Program-made: the position numbers and the translations under genes
Notes under the pieces: model-generated
What the model saw: the letters and a program-made list of their open reading frames with translations, nothing else
Databases searched by the model: none
Told to the model about the DNA's origin: nothing
Part shown: positions 1 through 6,551 of the stretch, in pieces
Layout: each line of letters starts with the position of its first letter
Numbering within the stretch: the first letter of the stretch is position 1
Assembly: GCA_022793355.1 (NCBI GenBank)
Contig: JAAWCR010000119.1
Location: 1-11,760, forward strand
DNA length: 11,760 nucleotides
DNA from: Lawsonibacter sp.
GTDB lineage: Bacteria > Bacillota > Clostridia > Oscillospirales > Oscillospiraceae
Direction of reading: 5' to 3'

Positions 1-786
1 GCTCCCCTGGCCCGGAAGGCGGGGGAGGAGGTAGTGGACGCCTTTGACGACGATTTCTCCGCCTTTGTCTTTAAGATCCAGGCCAACATGACCAAGGCTC
101 ACCGGGACCGCATCGCCTTTATGCGGGTGGTGTCGGGGAAGTTTGAAGCGGACAAGGAGGTTTACCACCTCCAGGGCGGCAAGAAGATACGCCTGTCCCG
201 ACCCCAGCAGCTCATGGCGGCGGAGCGGGAGATTATAGAGGAGGCCTACGCCGGAGACATCATCGGCGTGTTCGACCCGGGTATCTTCTCCATTGGAGAT
301 ACCCTCTGCACTCCGGGGCAGAAGTTTGCCTTCGACCCCATCCCCACCTTCGCGCCGGAGCACTTTGAGCGTATCCGATCCATCGACACCATGAAACGCA
401 AGCAGTTCCTCAAGGGCGTGGAGCAGATTGCCCAGGAGGGCGCCATTCAGATCTTCAAGACCCCCTACTCCGGTATGGAGGAGGTTATCGTGGGCGTGGT
501 GGGCACCTTGCAGTTCGACGTGCTGGAGTACCGCCTGCGCGCCGAGTACAACGTGGAGCTGTATAAGGAGGGCCTGCCCTTCGAGTATCTGCGGTGGATC
601 GTGCGGGAGGACGAGGACGCCCCGCCCTTGAAGGAGGAGGACCTGCTGCTGCCGGGCGACGCCAAGCTGGTGGAGGACTACAAGGGCAACCAGCTGCTGC
701 TGTTCGCCTCACAGTGGTCCATCCAGTGGGTCACCGACCGGAACAAGGGGCTTACACTGGCCGAGTTCGGCGGCGCAAAGTTTTAA
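1..786 (+). CDS. prfC: Peptide chain release factor 3, C-terminal part (5' truncated by window edge)
   Basis: RF3 is the translational GTPase that recycles class I release factors (RF1/RF2) from the ribosome after peptide release; it acts in the cytoplasm. The reading frame is open from base 1 and gives about 261 residues, roughly the last half of a protein that is usually about 530 residues. The run FVFKIQANM, then HRDRIAFMRVVSGKF, LSRPQQLMA and EEAYAGDIIGVFDPGIFSIGDTL, is the hallmark of the RF3 beta-barrel domain II, followed by domain III with the conserved VVGTLQFDVLEYRL stretch. The N-terminal G domain (Walker A and switch motifs) lies outside the window, so no start can be chosen; the GTG at position 34 is an internal codon. 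The gene ends just before a strong terminator. Assignment by family recognition is secure. The only alternative, EF-G, lacks this wording. Confidence 0.96.
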   Translation, partial: APLARKAGEEVVDAFDDDFSAFVFKIQANMTKAHRDRIAFMRVVSGKFEADKEVYHLQGGKKIRLSRPQQLMAAEREIIEEAYAGDIIGVFDPGIFSIGDTLCTPGQKFAFDPIPTFAPEHFERIRSIDTMKRKQFLKGVEQIAQEGAIQIFKTPYSGMEEVIVGVVGTLQFDVLEYRLRAEYNVELYKEGLPFEYLRWIVREDEDAPPLKEEDLLLPGDAKLVEDYKGNQLLLFASQWSIQWVTDRNKGLTLAEFGGAKF

Positions 787-792
787 ATGCCC

Positions 793-836
793 AAAGCGGC
801 CCCCAGAGAGACAGGCGCTCTCCAGGGGCTGCTTTT
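793..836 (+). terminator. Rho-independent terminator of prfC
   Basis: Arms at 793-810 and 818-835 form an 18-position stem with one G-T wobble and two adjacent mismatches, around a 7-base loop (ACAGGCG), followed by TTTT at 833-836. It begins 6 bases after the prfC stop and ends directly at the stop of the convergent small gene. On the minus strand the T run is only three bases, so termination there is weaker. Confidence 0.88.
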
Positions 837-1076
837 CTAGGTTTGCAGCTCTTTTCGTAACCTTATATATTTTTCTTCCAATTGGGCAAATTTGTGCTGT
901 GCATTTTCGAAAGCCAGGATACTATTCATAAGCTCCTGCGTGACTGGAATATTTTTAACTCCCATGTGCTGATCTACAATCTTCTGTAGTTTCGCTCGGT
1001 TTCCTTCTATTTCGAGCCCTAGTAAATATAGCGCTGAACCTAGTGCTAAAAGTTCTTCTTTTTTCGACAATTTCAT
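837..1076 (-). CDS. Small helical protein of unknown function (79 aa)
   Basis: I do not recognise this protein. The frame could open at a GTG at 1085, but that codon overlaps the GGAGGT ribosome binding site. The ATG at 1076 sits 7 bases after GGAGGT and is the better start, giving 79 residues. The sequence is charged and reads as two or three amphipathic helices: KLSKKEELLALGSALYLLGL, then a stretch around EGNRAKLQKIVDQ, then a Lys/Glu-rich C-terminal helix (about 50-79) with coiled-coil character. There is no signal peptide or membrane segment. The helical-hairpin layout and size are loosely reminiscent of Spo0E-like phosphatases, but the SQxLD signature is absent, so I do not assign it. 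It is divergent from the adjacent XRE regulator gene, has its own good promoter, and lies in AT-rich DNA unlike its neighbours. A pair of this kind is typical of small accessory modules. Confidence 0.75.
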   Translation of the reverse strand: MKLSKKEELLALGSALYLLGLEIEGNRAKLQKIVDQHMGVKNIPVTQELMNSILAFENAQHKFAQLEEKYIRLRKELQT

Positions 1077-1099
1077 CCTATTCACCTCCGTTTTAGGTG

Positions 1100-1128
1100 A
1101 TTATAGCATGAAATATATTAATAATCAA
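1100..1128 (-). promoter_or_regulatory. Sigma-A promoter with extended -10 for the 79-aa gene
   Basis: On the minus strand TTGATT (1128-1123) is followed after exactly 17 bases by TATAAT (1105-1100), which is preceded by TGC, an extended -10. The start codon at 1076 is a short leader away. This is one of the best promoter matches in the window. Confidence 0.72.
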
Positions 1129-1134
1129 TATTAA
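1118..1134. promoter_or_regulatory. Candidate operator overlapping the -35 of the 79-aa gene
   Basis: TTAATA (1118-1123) and TATTAA (1129-1134) form a perfect inverted repeat around ATCAA. It covers the -35 hexamer of the minus-strand promoter and lies between two divergent genes, one of which encodes an XRE-type DNA-binding protein. The arms are short and AT-rich, so chance is a real alternative. Confidence 0.3.
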
Positions 1135-1204
1135 AATATAAGCATTACTAAATTTATTTTCTGCGCTCCATTGCATATCCTATGACTAATAGGGAGGGTT
1201 GCAC

Positions 1205-1558
1205 ATGGAGTATCAGTATAAGCTGGACTATTCGTTTATCGCGAAACGAGTCAAGCAAGCGAGGGAAGCCGCACATTTTACTCAGGCGGAGCTTGCAGAA
1301 AAAATAAATATCACAACAAATGCTGTTGCACAAATGGAGACAGACCGGATGCACCCGAAACTTCAAACGCTGCTGAATATCGCAAATGTATTACAGCTTG
1401 ATATAAACTACTTTTTATGTAACGGCTCAGAGCAGGCCGGTGAAACCAACGAGTTAGATCTGTCGCTTCACAGCCGCTTTCACAGCCTTTCTGACAAAGA
1501 CAAGATTTTTCTGCTGCGCGTTATTGAGGGCCTGAACGAATACAACAAAAATTCGTAA
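1205..1558 (+). CDS. XRE-family helix-turn-helix transcriptional regulator (117 aa)
   Basis: A soluble DNA-binding protein of the Cro/CI (HTH_3) type. Residues about 11-70 form the domain: FIAKRVKQAREAAHFTQAEL opens it, then the recognition-helix region ITTNAVAQMETDRMHPKLQT, then the closing helix LLNIANVLQLDINYFL. The C-terminal 45 residues are charged (LSDKDKIFLLRVIEGL) and probably serve dimerisation. A TTG at 1199 would add two residues, but GGGAGGG at 1192-1198 is correctly placed for the ATG at 1205. The gene is divergent from the 79-aa gene across an AT-rich gap that contains a candidate operator, so autoregulation or repression of the neighbour is a reasonable inference. Its AT-rich codon use contrasts with the GC-rich flanks and suggests horizontal acquisition. 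Its targets are unknown. Confidence 0.88.
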   Translation: MEYQYKLDYSFIAKRVKQAREAAHFTQAELAEKINITTNAVAQMETDRMHPKLQTLLNIANVLQLDINYFLCNGSEQAGETNELDLSLHSRFHSLSDKDKIFLLRVIEGLNEYNKNS

Positions 1559-1573
1559 GGCCAGATGAACATA

Positions 1574-1598
1574 AAAACGGCCGTAACGGCCGTTTTTT
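1574..1598. terminator. Bidirectional rho-independent terminator
   Basis: AAAACGGCCG (1574-1583) and CGGCCGTTTT (1587-1596) form a perfect 10-bp stem with a TAA loop. It has six Ts on the plus strand (1593-1598) and a run of five As at the left (1573-1577), which reads as Ts on the minus strand. It sits between two convergent genes, the XRE regulator and the SLH protein, and can end transcription of both. Confidence 0.9.
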
Positions 1599-1611
1599 GA
1601 CGTTTCTATGC

Positions 1612-2367
1612 TTACCGGGGTTTTGGCACGATGCGCAGCACCATAGAGGCCAGTTCCGCCCGGGTGAGGGGCTGCTGGGGAGAGAGCTGCCCGTTGGAGC
1701 CCTGAATAATCCCGATGGAGATGGCCCAGCCCATGGCGCCCTGGGCGTATCCGCTCACCTGGGCGCAGTCGGAGTAGGCGCTCAGGTCCACATCAGCTTC
1801 GGGGTATCCCGCCCGGCGCCACAAAATGGATACCCACTGCTCCCGGGTGATGGGGTCAAGGGGGTTGGAGCCGTCGGAGACCTGGTACTTCACCACCCAG
1901 TTCATCCCCCGCTCGTACCAGAGCTCGCCGGGGGAGGGCCTGGTGTCCGCGCCGTTCATGCTGGCGAGGACTGTCCAGGCCAGGGCGCGGGTGACGGTCT
2001 GGTGGGGGGCGAAGGTGTCCTCAGACACCCCATCCATGAGGGAGCGGGTGTAGACATAGCAGACCCCGGGGTAGAACCAGCTGTCCTTAGGTACATCAGT
2101 GTAGGGCAGCTCGAACTCATCGTTCAGGAAAAAGCCGAACCAGACTAGGTTGCTCAGGTCGGCCCAGGTTACCTCAGCGCCGTTGTCCTTGTTGGCGGGG
2201 GAGAAGGGCGGGACGATGGAGAAGCGCTGGCCGGAGCCGGGAATGAGCCAGATGTGCTCAGGGGCGGGAGAGTCGATATAGATGTCAACGGCCAACGCGC
2301 CGACGGGCAGAAGGGTCAATGTGAGGCAGGCGGCCAACAGCGCCGTGAACAGTTTTATTTTTTTCAT
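1612..2367 (-). CDS. Exported protein with three S-layer homology (SLH) domains (251 aa)
   Basis: A secreted protein expected to attach to the cell wall; SLH domains generally bind pyruvylated secondary cell-wall polymer. The start is the ATG at 2367, preceded by AGGAGGAG. The frame continues upstream to 2505, but that extension has no ribosome site and would bury the signal peptide. Residues 1-26 are a classical signal peptide (MKKIKLF, a hydrophobic core, cleavage after ALA). A stretch of about 60 residues with no recognised domain follows. Then come three SLH repeats: about 88-138 (DVPKDSWFYPGVCYVYTRSLMDG, then VTRALA), 147-188 (degenerate, ending DPITREQWVSILWRRAGYP) and 196-247 (YAQGAMGWAISIGIIQG, then LTRAELASMVLRI). 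No enzymatic domain is present, so the SLH part makes up most of the mature protein. It could be a small S-layer-associated or scaffold protein. It is transcribed alone, convergent with the XRE gene. Confidence 0.88.
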   Translation of the reverse strand: MKKIKLFTALLAACLTLTLLPVGALAVDIYIDSPAPEHIWLIPGSGQRFSIVPPFSPANKDNGAEVTWADLSNLVWFGFFLNDEFELPYTDVPKDSWFYPGVCYVYTRSLMDGVSEDTFAPHQTVTRALAWTVLASMNGADTRPSPGELWYERGMNWVVKYQVSDGSNPLDPITREQWVSILWRRAGYPEADVDLSAYSDCAQVSGYAQGAMGWAISIGIIQGSNGQLSPQQPLTRAELASMVLRIVPKPR

Positions 2368-2418
2368 GTGAGCTCCTCCTAGAATAGCCCGGGCTTGCTT
2401 CCTGTGTGCTTCCCTATT

Positions 2419-2446
2419 ATTATACCGCTTTTGGGAGAAAAAGCAA
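2419..2446 (-). promoter_or_regulatory. Candidate promoter of the SLH-protein gene
   Basis: On the minus strand TTGCTT (2446-2441), a 16-base spacer and a perfect TATAAT (2424-2419) lie about 50 bases upstream of the ATG at 2367. The -35 match is moderate; the -10 is perfect. Confidence 0.6.
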
Positions 2447-2541
2447 GAGAAATGGGGCCCGCCGCCGTGGAAAATCCTGGCCGCTTTTGGAGGGGCGGAC
2501 CACACCTTTTTGGGTGCTTTCAGAGAATTTTTGCTGCTTAA

Positions 2542-2594
2542 CCCCGAAAAATTCCAACTCGACTGCTGGTCGAGCTGTCAAATCGGGGGTTTTT
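2542..2594 (+). terminator. Nested stem-loop followed by a T run (terminator-like, function uncertain)
   Basis: An outer stem CCCCGA (2542-2547) / TCGGGG (2583-2588) encloses an inner perfect stem CTCGAC (2558-2563) / GTCGAG (2569-2574), and TTTTT follows at 2590-2594. No plus-strand gene is seen upstream that it would terminate. It may insulate the promoter just downstream or be a remnant. The long internal loops make it less typical than the other terminators here. Confidence 0.4.
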
Positions 2595-2595
2595 C

Positions 2596-2624
2596 TTGAC
2601 ATTTTTTCCGGCAGAGGCTACAGT
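2596..2624 (+). promoter_or_regulatory. Candidate promoter of the membrane XRE regulator
   Basis: A perfect TTGACA at 2596-2601, a 17-base spacer, then TACAGT at 2619-2624 (four of six to TATAAT). It lies about 60 bases before the ATG at 2682, leaving a normal leader. Confidence 0.6.
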
Positions 2625-2681
2625 GGGGGCGGCGGTTCCTATTCGGGGCCGCCCACTCAAAACCTGCGAGGAGGTATCCCC

Positions 2682-3647
2682 ATGGACGAGAAAAAACCCT
2701 TTGGCGATTACATCCGAAAAAAGCGGCTGGAGGCGGAGCTGACCCAAAAGGAGTTGGCCGGGCGGCTGTATGTTACCGAGTCCGGCGTGAGCAAGTGGGA
2801 GCGCAACCTGTCTTACCCCGACGTCTCCCTGGTTACCGCTATCTGCCGGGAGCTGCACATTTCGGAGCATGAATTTTTCACCGCCTGCGACGACGACCGG
2901 GCCCACGCCCAGGCGCGGGCGGAGGCGGTGTGGCGGGGCGCGGCGGCTGGCCTCCGGCGGTGCTGTCTGGCGGGCTATATCATCGCCATTCCCATCTGCC
3001 TCGTCTGCAACATGGTCTTGTTCCACACCCTGGACTGGTTTTGGATTGTGCTGTCCGCCATCGCCCTGTCCTTCTGCTTTACCAATCTGCCCTCTTTGAT
3101 TTACCGGGAGAGAGCGGCGGTCTGCCTGGGGGCGGCGTCCGTCTGCCTGCTCCTCCTTTTGCTGGCCTGTTGGTATTATGCCGGCGGGCGCTGGCTGCTG
3201 GGCAGTCTGGCGATTACGGCAGCGAGCCTGGCCCTGCCCTGGGGCTGGTGGGCCATCTGGCGGTTTTTTGGGAAACACGTCCTGCCCCTGTGCGTAGCCT
3301 TTACCTCGGTGTGGGTGTTTCCAATGCTGGCGGTGATTCACGCCTTTGCCGGCGGCGGCTGGCTGTGGAGGGCGGCCTTCCCCCTGGCAGGCCTGGGGGT
3401 GGCGTTCCTTTGGGCCTATTTTCTCTGCCTGCGGTATCTGCCCACAAAACCCTGGCTGAAAGCCGGGGTATGCACCCTGATTACCGCCCTCGCCTCCCCG
3501 GCCTTCAACGGGCTGTGCCGGCGGGTGATTCCCGGCGCGGCGAATCCGTGGCTTCTGGACGGTTTCACCCTGGCCGTTCTGCTGGCCCTGGCTGTGGTTC
3601 TGCTGGCGCTTGGGGGATATAAAGAGGTGCAGCGGCGGAATTTATAA
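2682..3647 (+). CDS. XRE-type HTH regulator fused to a multi-pass membrane domain (321 aa)
   Basis: The protein starts with a cytoplasmic HTH_3 domain (about residues 5-70: FGDYIRKKRLEAELTQKELA, VTESGVSKWERNLSYPDVS, ICRELHISEHEFF). A charged Ala/Arg linker follows, then about eight predicted hydrophobic segments up to residue 310, with Trp, Leu and Cys in the membrane part. The start at 2682 follows GAGGAGG at 2668-2674; the frame is open upstream to 2406, but that part has no ribosome site and unconvincing composition. XRE domains joined to membrane helices are common in Firmicutes and are thought to respond to membrane or cell-envelope signals, though most have no known ligand. The gene is followed directly by a MATE exporter on the same strand, so control of that exporter is a fair inference. 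I cannot name the membrane family. Confidence 0.87.
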   Translation: MDEKKPFGDYIRKKRLEAELTQKELAGRLYVTESGVSKWERNLSYPDVSLVTAICRELHISEHEFFTACDDDRAHAQARAEAVWRGAAAGLRRCCLAGYIIAIPICLVCNMVLFHTLDWFWIVLSAIALSFCFTNLPSLIYRERAAVCLGAASVCLLLLLLACWYYAGGRWLLGSLAITAASLALPWGWWAIWRFFGKHVLPLCVAFTSVWVFPMLAVIHAFAGGGWLWRAAFPLAGLGVAFLWAYFLCLRYLPTKPWLKAGVCTLITALASPAFNGLCRRVIPGAANPWLLDGFTLAVLLALAVVLLALGGYKEVQRRNL

Positions 3648-3676
3648 TTTTTCTCCTTCCCTTTCCGGTGAATATG

Positions 3677-3685
3677 TGATATACT
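3677..3685 (+). promoter_or_regulatory. Extended -10 promoter of the MATE gene
   Basis: TGATATACT (3677-3685) fits the extended -10 form TGn-TATAAT with one mismatch in the hexamer; the -35 (TTCCCT at 3657-3662, 17-base spacing) is poor. It lies in the short gap after the regulator gene, so the exporter can be transcribed separately as well as by read-through. Confidence 0.5.
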
Positions 3686-3708
3686 GCCCTTCAACATCAT
3701 AAACCGGA

Positions 3709-3734
3709 CGCGCCTGGGGTACAGCCAGGGCGCG
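3709..3734 (+). promoter_or_regulatory. Leader hairpin upstream of the MATE start
   Basis: CGCGCCTGG (3709-3717) pairs with CCAGGGCGCG (3725-3734) with one bulged G, around a 7-base loop, between the -10 element and the ribosome site at 3744-3749. No T run follows, so it is not a terminator. It could affect mRNA stability or translation. Confidence 0.4.
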
Positions 3735-3756
3735 GATTTGATTGGAGGAACGCAGC

Positions 3757-5124
3757 TTGTCCCAGTCTCACAGAAGCGAAGAGGCGCTGGCCAACGCTCC
3801 GATTGGCCCGTTAATGGTGAAGCTGGCTCTGCCGGCAGTGGCGGCCCAGCTCATCAACATGCTGTATAATATTGTAGACCGTATCTACATCGGTCACATC
3901 CCGGAGGTAGGCCGCACCGCTCTCACCGGCCTTGGGGTGACCTTCCCCATCCTGATGCTGATTTCCGCCTTTACCGCCTTCGCCGGCATGGGGGGCGCGC
4001 CCCTGGCCTCCATCCGTTTGGGGGCGGGGGACCGGGAGGAGGCGGAGAAGATTTTGGGCAACTCCACCACCCTGCTGCTCGTTTTGGCCGCCGTGCTGAC
4101 CGTGACTTTTTCCGCCGTCAAGGAGCCGGTTCTCATGGCCTTCGGCGCCTCGGAGGACACCATCGGCTATGCGCTGGACTATATCTCCATCTACCTGATT
4201 GGCACTGTCTTTGTCCAGCTGGCCCTGGGGCTCAACGCCTACATCACCGCCCAGGGCCAGGCCCTGGTGGCGATGTGCTCGGTACTCATTGGGGCGGTGC
4301 TCAACATTATTCTGGACCCACTGTTTATCTTTGCCTTCCGAATGGGGGTGCGGGGCGCGGCTCTGGCTACCATTATCTCCCAGGGGGTAAGCGCCTGCTG
4401 GGTGGTGGGGTTTCTCTGCTCCCGCCGCTCCGGACTGCGCATCCGGCGAAAAAACATGGGGCTTGACGCCAAAGTGATTGGCGGCATCGCCGCCCTGGGG
4501 GTGGCTCCCTTCATCATGCAGTCCACCGAAAGCCTGGTGACGGTGGTGCTCAACTCCGGCCTGCAATTCTATGGTGGGGACCTGTATGTGGGCACCGTCA
4601 CCGTCATGCAGAGCGTCATGCAGATGATTATCATGCCTGTGCAGGGGATTACCCAGGGGGTGCAGCCTGTGATGAGCTACAACTTTGGGGCCAGAAATTA
4701 CGCCCGGGTGCGGCAGACCTTCCGTCTGCTGCTGCGGACCACCCTTGCGGTGACCGTTTCGGCCTTTTTGCTGGTGACCCTGTTCCCCCGGCCGATAGCG
4801 CTTATTTTTAACGACGACCAGGAGCTGGTGGAGCTGGTGGGGAAGGTGATGCCCATCTTCTTCGGCGGCATCTGGGCCTTTGGGGCGCAGATGGCGTGTC
4901 AGTCCGCCTTTATGGCCATGGGCCAGGCCAAAACAAGCCTGTTCCTGGCCCTGCTGCGCAAGGTGATTCTGCTGGTTCCCCTGGCGATTATCCTGCCCCT
5001 GGCAACGGGAAACGTAATGGGCATCTATGTGGCCGAGCCGGTGGCCGATGCGCTGGCCTCCGCAACCACCTTGACTCTCTTCCTCTACAAGCGAAAGACT
5101 TTGCTGCCCCAGGAGGAGGGGTAA
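3757..5124 (+). CDS. MATE family multidrug/metabolite efflux transporter (455 aa)
   Basis: A cation-coupled antiporter of the MATE family in the cytoplasmic membrane, which typically exports cationic drugs, dyes or metabolites. The TTG at 3757 is chosen because GGAGGA (3744-3749) is correctly spaced for it; an in-frame TTG at 3742 overlaps that site. The N-terminus APIGPLMVKLALPAVAAQLI followed by NMLYNIVDRIYIGH is the family signature. Two related halves follow: TM1-6 to about residue 230, then TM7-12 from about VIGGIAALGVAPFIMQSTES, with QGITQGVQPVMSYNFGARNY typical of the second half. At 455 residues it has the usual MATE length. The likely regulator is the membrane XRE protein just upstream. 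Family confidence is high. The substrate is unknown and no more precise name (NorM, MepA) is justified. Confidence 0.93.
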   Translation: MSQSHRSEEALANAPIGPLMVKLALPAVAAQLINMLYNIVDRIYIGHIPEVGRTALTGLGVTFPILMLISAFTAFAGMGGAPLASIRLGAGDREEAEKILGNSTTLLLVLAAVLTVTFSAVKEPVLMAFGASEDTIGYALDYISIYLIGTVFVQLALGLNAYITAQGQALVAMCSVLIGAVLNIILDPLFIFAFRMGVRGAALATIISQGVSACWVVGFLCSRRSGLRIRRKNMGLDAKVIGGIAALGVAPFIMQSTESLVTVVLNSGLQFYGGDLYVGTVTVMQSVMQMIIMPVQGITQGVQPVMSYNFGARNYARVRQTFRLLLRTTLAVTVSAFLLVTLFPRPIALIFNDDQELVELVGKVMPIFFGGIWAFGAQMACQSAFMAMGQAKTSLFLALLRKVILLVPLAIILPLATGNVMGIYVAEPVADALASATTLTLFLYKRKTLLPQEEG

Positions 5125-5135
5125 ACAGGCAATAA

Positions 5136-5178
5136 CACCCGCTGAGAAGCCATTGCTTTTCAGTGGGTGCGGCTTTAT
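5136..5178 (+). terminator. Terminator-like stem-loop after the MATE gene
   Basis: Arms 5136-5149 and 5156-5169 pair over 14 positions with two G-T wobbles around CCATTG. CGGCTTTATT follows, so the T tract is interrupted. It begins 11 bases after the stop codon. The stem is strong; the weak tail makes termination efficiency uncertain. Confidence 0.68.
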
Positions 5179-5248
5179 TATGGTGAACCAAATGGAAAAT
5201 GTGCGCGCTGCGCCTTCCCGGCGGCGGGCTTGCACTGGCTGAAATGTA

Positions 5249-5324
5249 AAAACCTGTATTCACAACCGCGGTTGCCGGCCAGGCCCTCTCTCTGCCGGCA
5301 AGTTCAGTCATGAACACAGGTTTT
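5249..5324 (-). terminator. Large nested inverted repeat, probable terminator or structured RNA end of the MoxR-VWA operon
   Basis: AAAACCTGT (5249-5257) and ACAGGTTTT (5316-5324) are perfect 9-bp arms, extended inward past one mismatch by TTCA/TGAA. Inside lies a second perfect stem, TTGCCGGC (5272-5279) / GCCGGCAA (5294-5301), and a 10-bp palindrome AACCGCGGTT (5264-5273) that competes with it. On the minus strand the outer arm ends in five Ts, as in a terminator, about 37 bases after the VWA stop. On the plus strand the T run is four. The size and internal structure exceed an ordinary terminator. Confidence 0.55.
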
Positions 5325-5360
5325 GGATTCTTGGGGCGGAAACCTTGAATTTCCCGTATT

Positions 5361-6548
5361 TTACCGTGCCAGCAGCTTCCGCATGCCCTGTTCCAGGCCC
5401 TCCACTGTGAGGGGGAACATGGGGAACAGCCGGTCGATGGCGTCGTAGCTCTCGGTCCACTCGCCGCCCCACTCGGGGCGGTCGCTGGGGTTGAGCCAGA
5501 TGGTGTGACGGTAGCGCTCCCGCAGGAGGTGCAGGCAGTTCAGGCCGCTGGAGGGCTCACCCTCCCGGGGGACGGGGAAGGGGTCAAAAATCTCGTGGGG
5601 GGACATCTGGGCGTCTCCGACGAAAATCAGCTTGTATTCCGCGGACAGATTGGACAGCAGCCAGCTCACCGGAACGGCCTTGTTGGGATTCAGAGTGGGG
5701 TCGGTATACAGCCGGGTATAGGGGCAGTTGTGGAAATAGTAGAGCTTCAAATCTTTAAAGTGGCCCGCCTTGGTCACCGCCTGGAACAGGGCGGAGCAAA
5801 GCTGGGCGTAGTGCTCCATAGACCCACCGGAGTCCATCAGCAGAATTACCTTCACTGTGTTCTGCCGGGGTTTTTTATAGCACACCTTTAATCTGCCGGC
5901 GTTGTTGGCGGTATCCTGGATGGTGCGATCCACGTCAAACTCGGTGGGAGGCAGATCCACCAGGCCGGAGAACTGCCGCAGGCGGCGCAGGGCCGCCTGG
6001 AGCTGGCGGGTGTCCAAGGTGTTGTCCTGGCGGAAATCCCGGAAGCGGCGCTCCCCCGCCACCCGGAAGGCCCGGCGGGAGGTAGATTCGCCCCCCGCCC
6101 GGATGCCCACAGGGGACATGCCCATGTTGCCAAAGATGGACATGCCGTGGGTGCCCACCCAGTAGTTGCCGCAGTTGTGCTGTTCCCGCTGCTCCTTCCG
6201 GCGATCCTGAAACAGCTGCTCAATCTCCAGGGTGGACAGAGTTTCGTTCAACTCGGCCTGCTGCTCGTCGTATGCCCCCATGGGGGCGTTGGGGCGATCC
6301 AGCCAGTCCAGAAGATCCTGAGATACCTCCTGCTGAAAGGACACGTCCCTGAAGTAGTCCAGAAAGGCCCGGTCAAAGGAGTCAAAATCCGCCTCGCTCT
6401 TCACCAGCAAACAACGGCACAGGTGGTAGAAGCCGGTAAAACTGGCCTCGTGAAGGTTCTCGTTCAGGGCCTGAACCAGGGCCATCCACTCGGTCAGGGA
6501 GACCTTCAGGCCGTTTCGCCGCAGGAGGTACAGAAAATCCTCAAACAT
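5361..6548 (-). CDS. VWA domain-containing protein, CoxE-like (395 aa)
   Basis: A cytoplasmic protein with a C-terminal von Willebrand A domain of the CoxE-like type (COG3825-like in my reading), known mainly as the partner of MoxR ATPases. The N-terminal 130 residues are helical and acidic. A Gly/Met/Arg-rich linker (about 131-175) precedes the VWA domain, which begins near residue 228. The metal-binding MIDAS motif is DSGGSM at 239-244 (D-x-G-x-S form, with Gly in place of the usual middle Ser), and the later Asp is in VGDAQ at 310-314. HTIWLNP (348-354) is typical of the C-terminal strand. There is no signal peptide or membrane segment. The start at 6548 follows the MoxR stop by only 3 bases with GGCGGTG inside the end of moxR, so the two are translationally coupled. 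Such pairs are thought to insert metals or cofactors into, or remodel, other protein complexes. The client is not apparent here. Confidence 0.9.
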   Translation of the reverse strand: MFEDFLYLLRRNGLKVSLTEWMALVQALNENLHEASFTGFYHLCRCLLVKSEADFDSFDRAFLDYFRDVSFQQEVSQDLLDWLDRPNAPMGAYDEQQAELNETLSTLEIEQLFQDRRKEQREQHNCGNYWVGTHGMSIFGNMGMSPVGIRAGGESTSRRAFRVAGERRFRDFRQDNTLDTRQLQAALRRLRQFSGLVDLPPTEFDVDRTIQDTANNAGRLKVCYKKPRQNTVKVILLMDSGGSMEHYAQLCSALFQAVTKAGHFKDLKLYYFHNCPYTRLYTDPTLNPNKAVPVSWLLSNLSAEYKLIFVGDAQMSPHEIFDPFPVPREGEPSSGLNCLHLLRERYRHTIWLNPSDRPEWGGEWTESYDAIDRLFPMFPLTVEGLEQGMRKLLAR

Positions 6549-6551
6549 GGC

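Larger units (their letters stand above)
2368..2681. other. Divergent intergenic region between the SLH and membrane-XRE genes
   Basis: These 314 bases carry no supportable gene; the open frames that extend into them from both sides lack ribosome sites. They hold a minus-strand promoter near 2419-2446, a nested hairpin with a T run at 2542-2594, and a plus-strand promoter at 2596-2624, each listed separately. Confidence 0.7.

Noticed and set aside
837..1076. 79-aa protein as a Spo0E-like phosphatase
   Set aside because: Size and helical pattern are similar, but the SQxLD signature is missing.
2368..2505. N-terminal extension of the SLH protein
   Set aside because: It would bury a clear signal peptide; AGGAGGAG lies directly before the ATG at 2367 and a TATAAT lies inside the extension.
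2406..2681. N-terminal extension of the membrane XRE protein
   Set aside because: The frame is open but has no ribosome site, contains the promoter and hairpin, and a canonical GAGGAGG precedes the ATG at 2682.
3811..5235. Long minus-strand open frame across the MATE gene (474 codons)
   Set aside because: Its Gly/His/Gln-rich translation is the usual antisense shadow of GC-rich coding DNA, and the plus strand encodes an unmistakable MATE protein.
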